The translations under genes and the position numbers were made by a program. A DNA stretch of 64,000 bases from Agrostemma githago (Eukaryota; Streptophyta; Magnoliopsida; Caryophyllales; Caryophyllaceae), in contig OY288243.1 of NCBI GenBank assembly GCA_958450325.1, positions 35,020,678-35,084,677 on the forward strand, given 5' to 3'. Position 1 is the stretch's first letter; every line of letters starts with the position of its first letter. Below, piece by piece: positions 60,019-64,000 of the stretch. A model generated the notes under the pieces. The model was not told the origin of the DNA. It saw only the letters and a program-made list of their open reading frames with translations, and did not search any database.

Positions 60019-60371
60019 CCGCCAACCCAAAATTATTGGCGCCTGTTTCATCGGGTCAGAGAGGAAAAGCTAGGACTCGAACTTGGGGGTCCAGCGCTAG
60101 AGGTGCTCGGGGGGAAGTGAGCCCCCAGACAGACTTGGTGAGGAGATTAGGGCCTAGGCTATTGGTCCAGAACCGACTGGGTCCTAGGGATAGGTTGTCG
60201 GGGCATGTACGGGCTCGACTTGAGCCTGTGACAATTGCTGAAGACCCGCTGTCAAAGAAGCGGATCCGAGTTAAAGAGGTTCCCCTTGTCATCCCGGAAC
60301 GTTCTCCCCCGCCTCGACGTCCTCGGGCTTCTCGTGACCCGAAAGACAAAAGCAAGGGCAAGATGCCCTAG
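60019..60371 (+). pseudogene. C-terminal part of the gypsy additional ORF (mobile-domain ORF)
   Basis: Open frame from the CACTA border to TAG at 60369-60371. It is a basic, proline-rich tail (VIPERSPPPRRPRASRDPKDK), antisense to the integrase that lies beyond it. I interpret it as the 3' end of the additional ORF of the Tat-type element, whose N-terminal part is at 62720-64000. The link is an inference from position and from how Tat elements are arranged, not from a shared domain. Confidence 0.5.
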
Positions 60372-60768
60372 ATAATTGTCTCCTTCTATTATTATTATTG
60401 GGATATTATTACTATTTTTGTTGCGTTGTGTTTTTTTGTGGCTTTTCGTGGTTTTTTTTTGTAATTTGGAATTACCGAGTTTTCGGTTTTTTTTTAATAA
60501 TAAAAGTATTTTATTAGTGAAACCGTTCTAGTCTTTTGCGTTATTCCGGTGGTTGTGCCCTTTTGAGGGGCTGCCTACGTATCCACGGTTAGTGGAATCA
60601 AACCAAACGTAGTTCGGGCGTAGAATGTTTTTTGCAATTTCGAAATACTTCAAGACCATTAGTTCAAGATGTGTGACAGTAGGATAAATAATCCTAACTT
60701 ACTGACTTGCTTATAAATTTTGAAAAGAATGATTTTAATAAATTTTGCAAATGACATTGAGATAAGAC
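60372..60768. other. Interval between the additional ORF and integrase
   Basis: T-rich and purine-poor sequence with no gene. It lies between two ORF ends that converge. Confidence 0.65.
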
Positions 60769-62583
60769 TTAGGGGTAGTAGCGTTTCAGCTGGTCCAAGT
60801 TGGTCGGGTTGACAAATTCATTCCCGTCCAGATTCGTCAGCATCACTGCTCCTTCCGATAGAACCTTCTTTACTAGATATGGCCCAGCCCAGTTGGGTTT
60901 GAATTTTCCTCTTGGGTCGACTGGTAGCAACGCGCGGACTGATTTGAGAACCAGATCCCCTTCTTTGATATTTCTGGGCCTAACCCTTTTGTTAAAAGCC
61001 CGTTGTATCCTTTTTTGATATATTTGGATGTTATTGAGGGTCCGAGACCGCCGTTCGTCCAAAAGAACTAATGAGTCATATCGAGCTTGAACTCAATCCG
61101 CTTCGGGCACTTGACTTTCTAGCAGAATTCTGAGGGACGGTACCTCCAATTCGACTGGCTGGACTGCCTCCATTCTGTATGTCAAATAATATGGAGTTAC
61201 CCCAGTTGCAGTACGAATCGATGTCCGGTACCCCCATAGGGCAAAGGGTATTTTGTCGGGCCAGTCCCGATAATTATCAGCCATCTTTTTAAGTATGGTG
61301 ACAATTGTTTTATTGGCAGCCTCTACCGCTCCATTTGTTTGGGGACGGTAAGGCGAAGATGTATGCCTTTGGATTTTGTATTTGGCTAGTAAAGTAGCGG
61401 TTTCGGCTTGGAAATGGGTCCCTAGTCACTAATGAACTCGTGCGGGATCCCGTACTGGCATATAATTTTATTTTGGATAAATTTGGCAACATGCTTGGCA
61501 TTCAAGATCCGGTATGACTCTGCTTCGACCCATTTGGTGAAATAGTCGATAGCTACCATAATGAAACAGTGACCTCCCGTTCCGGAAGGGTTTACCTTTC
61601 CAATTATATCAATACCCCACGTCAAAAATGGCCATGGCGATGCCATGGTGTATAGTAGGGATGATGGCATATGTTGAACGTTGGCGAAAATTTGACAGTT
61701 ATGGCAGTGTTTGACATATGACTGACAATCGGTTTCCATACTGTTCCAGAAGTATCCGAGCCTCATGATTTTTCGGACTAGCATATGGGCATTCATATGC
61801 GGGCCGTTTTCACCGTCGTGCACCTCGGCCATTACTTTTTCGGCCTGCGTTTTATCGATACATAGGAGTAAAGCCCCTTGTGCCGTCTTTTTGTATAACT
61901 GACCATCGTCCGTACGAAAGAATTGGGTGGCCAATCTTCGCAGGGCTTTCTTGGCCCGGTTTTCAGTTCCCGGGGGATATTCTCCCGTCGTCAGATAGGT
62001 TAGAACAGTCTGGTACCAAGGTTCCAGGTCAGTTATCTCGATATCTTGAATGGCATTGACATATGCCGGCTCAGACCGTCTTTCGACACAAATCGACATG
62101 TTGGTCATGTGATCCGGGATATTTAGTAAGGATGCCAATTTGGAGAGTGCATCTGCGAACTGATTTTCTTCCCGTGGTAGGTAGATATATTCTACCTTCT
62201 GGAATTGCTTCTCTAGAACCCTTACTCGCGCTTGGTAAGCCACGAGATTGACATTCCGAGTTTTCCACTTTTGAAGAGCTTGATTGATAACCAGAGATGA
62301 GTCCCCATGAATCCGGAGATTTGTAACTCCTAAATCAGCGGCCGCTTGCAACCCGTGGATGCATGCTTCATACTCGGCCGCGTTATTAGTCACGTCGAAA
62401 TCCAGTTTGATGGATAACGACGTATGTTCCCCTTTGGGTGATATTAGGAGAATACCGACCCCGAATCCTCGAAAATTGGATGCCCCGTCGAAATATAAAT
62501 TCCATGTTTTGGTGTCAGTATGGAATATATCTTCGTCTGGGAAGGACCAAGTATCGGTGTGCCCTTCTTCGGTTACGGGACTA
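60769..62583 (-). pseudogene. Second RNase H and integrase of the Tat/Ogre-like element (inverted)
   Basis: On the minus strand, reading from 62583: an RNase H with LYFDGASN at about 62490, TNNAAEYEACIHGL and IHGDSSLVI (catalytic D, E, D type residues), then PREENQFADALSKLA. Integrase follows: HHCC zinc domain (GPHMNAHML ... KHCHNCQIF), DDE core with WGIDIIGK, a second Asp in HEFISD at about 61425, VAIDYFTKWVEAE, and a later Glu; the C-terminal part includes WGYRTSIRTATGVTPYYL and GDLVLKSVR, GPYLVKKVL and DQLKRYYP at the end. Breaks: a shift/stop around 61425-61310 and TGA at about 61093-61095. Strand is opposite to the rest of pol (48867-51702), and its first residues follow on from the sequence cut at 51702. 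Confidence 0.88.
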
Positions 62584-62720
62584 CACTACTAAAAACAGCT
62601 GAAATAGCGTCGGATAAGTTGCGTCGGATTTAGTATCCGACGCACATGGCATAACTGTGTTGATTTGCGTAGGTTAATCCGATGCAATAATATTGCGTGG
62701 GACTAGCCGACGCTGTCCGA
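62584..62720. mobile_element. CACTA end with subterminal repeats
   Basis: Begins CACTACTAAAAACAGCTGAA directly after CTA (62581-62583). It contains AGCGTCGGAT, TATCCGACGCA and GCGTGGGACTAGCCGACGC subterminal motifs, then passes at about 62720 into the mobile-domain ORF with no visible TAGTG end. Read on the minus strand this is a CACTA 3' end followed by TAG and gypsy pol, so it is the partner of the end at 51703. The rest of the element between the two is not here. Confidence 0.8.
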
Positions 62721-64000
62721 CTCCAGACGTTAGACGGACCAGTTTGGCTGGAGTCTCGCCTTCATCGAAGAAATCCCTGTTATCTTTAACCTGCTCTCGC
62801 CGAAGCAGGTCAAAGGCTTCATCGACCTTCAAGGCAGCACAAGCTTCAGCAGTCTCCGCTTTAGTCCACCTCTCATAAGAGTGGGACACCCAGGTTGAGT
62901 GAAGTGACTCGGGAACAGACCAAGTAACTCGAGTATACCACCTTTGTATCCAGGTGTCGCACATGATGTCGGTCAGCTGGGTAGGTTCACTCACAACTGC
63001 CTCGTTCTCTGGGATACGCTGGGACCACCCATACTGCCTGAGTATGCGGTCGGGATAGAGGTGAACTGTCTGGCTGAAAGACAAGATCACCTGGTAGCGT
63101 GCCTTATCTCTGGGCGCCAAACCCGTCCAAGAGTAAATAGGCCACCACAGGACCACCCATCGAATCAATCGACCACGATGGAATGATAATTCTTCTTCCC
63201 AGTATTTCTGATCGACAAGACAGGAGGAAGCAATAGCCCGTCTCCTCGACATCACCTGGTTGAACCAATATTGACTCGGGTTGAGGGGAGGTTCGATGAT
63301 TGATAACCTCTCAAATAGCCAAAGCTGAAAAGAACACAAAGCCCATGAGATCTCGGGGCGATTTAGACATCCGCCTGAGGGCACTGGACCGAGTGCCGGG
63401 GTGACTCGATCGAGTGCCGGGGTGACTCGATCGAGTGCCCCCCTGCAGCGGGATATCGCGAAAAAATCAAAAAAAAATCGAAAAAAAAAAAATCAAAAAA
63501 AAAATCAAGAAAAAGGAAAAGCGATATACCTGCAACAGACGGGTGCGGGCTAACTCGTCCCTTTTGCGGTTGTCCAAGCCCTGAATGATTTCCCCCGTGA
63601 TCAGCCACGCAGAACTATATTCCGTCTCCATCAGGTCAGCAATGACAAGAAGACAAACGCTGCCCATACATGACAGCAAATCCAGATAGCCTTCGAAAGC
63701 GTACACATGAAGCATGTAGAACGCGAACGCCCTGCGACTATGAATGGGCAAAAGCCGGATATCATACGGGTTCGTGAATTTCTCAGCTAGGGCAAGCAGA
63801 GAAACAGTATCCCCTTCGACCATACGGGACACTTCAGCATGGGAAAGCCCCAGAAACTCTCGTAACTTCCTCTTAGGGTCTGAAACCGAGAAGGGGACAG
63901 CAGGGCGGAGCAGTGGGTTCCACCCTCCTATGGCAGCAATCTCCTCGGGGAGAGGACAGGTTTCGCCCCGAGGAAAGGCGAAAACGTGGTAGGTGTCGTC
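62720..64000 (-). pseudogene. Additional ORF with plant mobile domain, N-terminal part
   Basis: Two exons on the minus strand: 64000-63530 (open at the window edge) and 63324-62720, with an intron of about 205 bp (donor G|GTATAT at 63529, acceptor TTTTCAG at 63325). Exon one shows KLREFLGLSHAEVSRMVEGD and RAFAFYMLHVYAFEGYLDLL. Exon two has LWLFERLSIIEPP and YPDRILRQYGWSQRIP, which fit the plant mobile domain (aminotransferase-like PMD). Such an extra ORF is known in Tat-type gypsy elements; its function is not known. The intron contains three ACTCGATCGAGT-type palindromes. The 3' end is lost at the CACTA border and the ORF probably continued as 60019-60371. Confidence 0.7.
63380..63440. repeat. 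ACTCGATCGAGT palindrome cluster
   Basis: Three copies of a 20-base unit GACTCGATCGAGTGCCGGGG (first copy slightly diverged) in the intron. The same palindrome occurs three times in the LTR at 42732-42820. Confidence 0.85.

Larger units (their letters stand above)
42348..64000 (+). mobile_element. Tat/Ogre-like Ty3-gypsy element, nested and rearranged, runs off window
   Basis: The element starts with a 1672-bp LTR (42348-44019) and continues with a PBS, gag, protease, RT and RNase H on the + strand to 51702. Later parts (second RNase H, integrase) are on the minus strand at 60769-62583. The mobile-domain ORF is split between 60019-60371 (+) and 62720-64000 (-). The 3' LTR would lie beyond 64000. 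Within it are a 1982-bp gag-only retroelement (46880-48861) and CACTA sequences (51703-60018 and 62584 to about 62720). Assignment to Tat rests on the TTTGGCGACTCCGCTGGGGA primer site, the split RNase H and the extra ORF with a mobile domain. Confidence 0.82.

Noticed and set aside
59807..60025. Short minus-strand protein in the CACTA end
   Set aside because: Encoded by subterminal repeats; inverted repeats give open frames on both strands.

Overview
The window is plant nuclear DNA made almost entirely of transposable elements and satellite repeats. I see no intact host gene. The evidence for a plant is the mix of families: a FAR1/MULE Mutator-type transposase, a CACTA transposase with its DUF4218- and DUF4216-like parts, a Tat/Ogre-type Ty3-gypsy element with a plant mobile domain ORF, L1-type LINEs, a tRNA-type SINE, a Stowaway MITE and Helitron ends, together with TTTAGGG-type motifs in the satellite. 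The repeat style (ACTCCGTA-type Stowaway ends, a Tat element with a mobile-domain ORF) suggests a eudicot, possibly Caryophyllales, but this is a weak inference.

Layout, left side. 1-3248 is a tandem satellite with a period of about 178 bp; every unit carries a long hairpin built on telomere-like motifs. 3249-17043 is a giant imperfect palindrome: two arms of about 6.6 kb (3249-9832 and 10397-17043) around a 564-bp spacer. Each arm holds the N-terminal half of a multi-exon gene, the two copies transcribed away from the spacer, plus a copia-like LTR element in one of the introns. On the right the element is complete (14266-20533) and the gene resumes after it, ending in a C48 (Ulp1-like) protease domain (about 22480-22860) broken by nonsense codons. 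A SINE with a clean target duplication sits in an intron there. Satellite in the opposite orientation (23681-29410) follows and is split by a full-length but dead L1 LINE (24359-29117).

Layout, middle. 29846-31850 encodes a FAR1/MULE transposase, and 33229-36250 is a second, diverged copy of the Ulp1-type gene, truncated. A Mutator-type transposase next to Ulp1-like genes fits the known Kaonashi (Ulp1-carrying MULE) type. A TGTACATAA-rich minisatellite lies in the introns and flanks of all these genes. 36251-38626 is a 1131-bp unit in 2.1 nearly identical copies. 38750-41902 holds AT-rich DNA with a tiny MITE-like foldback, Helitron ends, and a 5'-truncated LINE (39661-41300) that itself received a solo LTR (40319-41026).

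Layout, right side. From 42348 past the window end lies one large Tat/Ogre-like gypsy element: LTR, PBS, gag, protease, RT and RNase H on the + strand to 51702. A 1982-bp gag-only retroelement is nested in its protease (46880-48861). A CACTA element begins at 51703, flanked by TAG. The remaining RNase H/integrase part (60769-62583) lies on the - strand and is flanked by the other copy of TAG and a second CACTA end at 62584. The simplest reading is that the segment between two CACTA insertions in the same gypsy element was inverted. The gypsy element's own mobile-domain ORF is split the same way (60019-60371 on +, and 62720-64000 on -).

Every coding region described carries stops, frameshifts or deletions, except the CACTA transposase genes (52509-57640). 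These look open over long stretches but lack the usual N-terminus, which is replaced by a TAG microsatellite.
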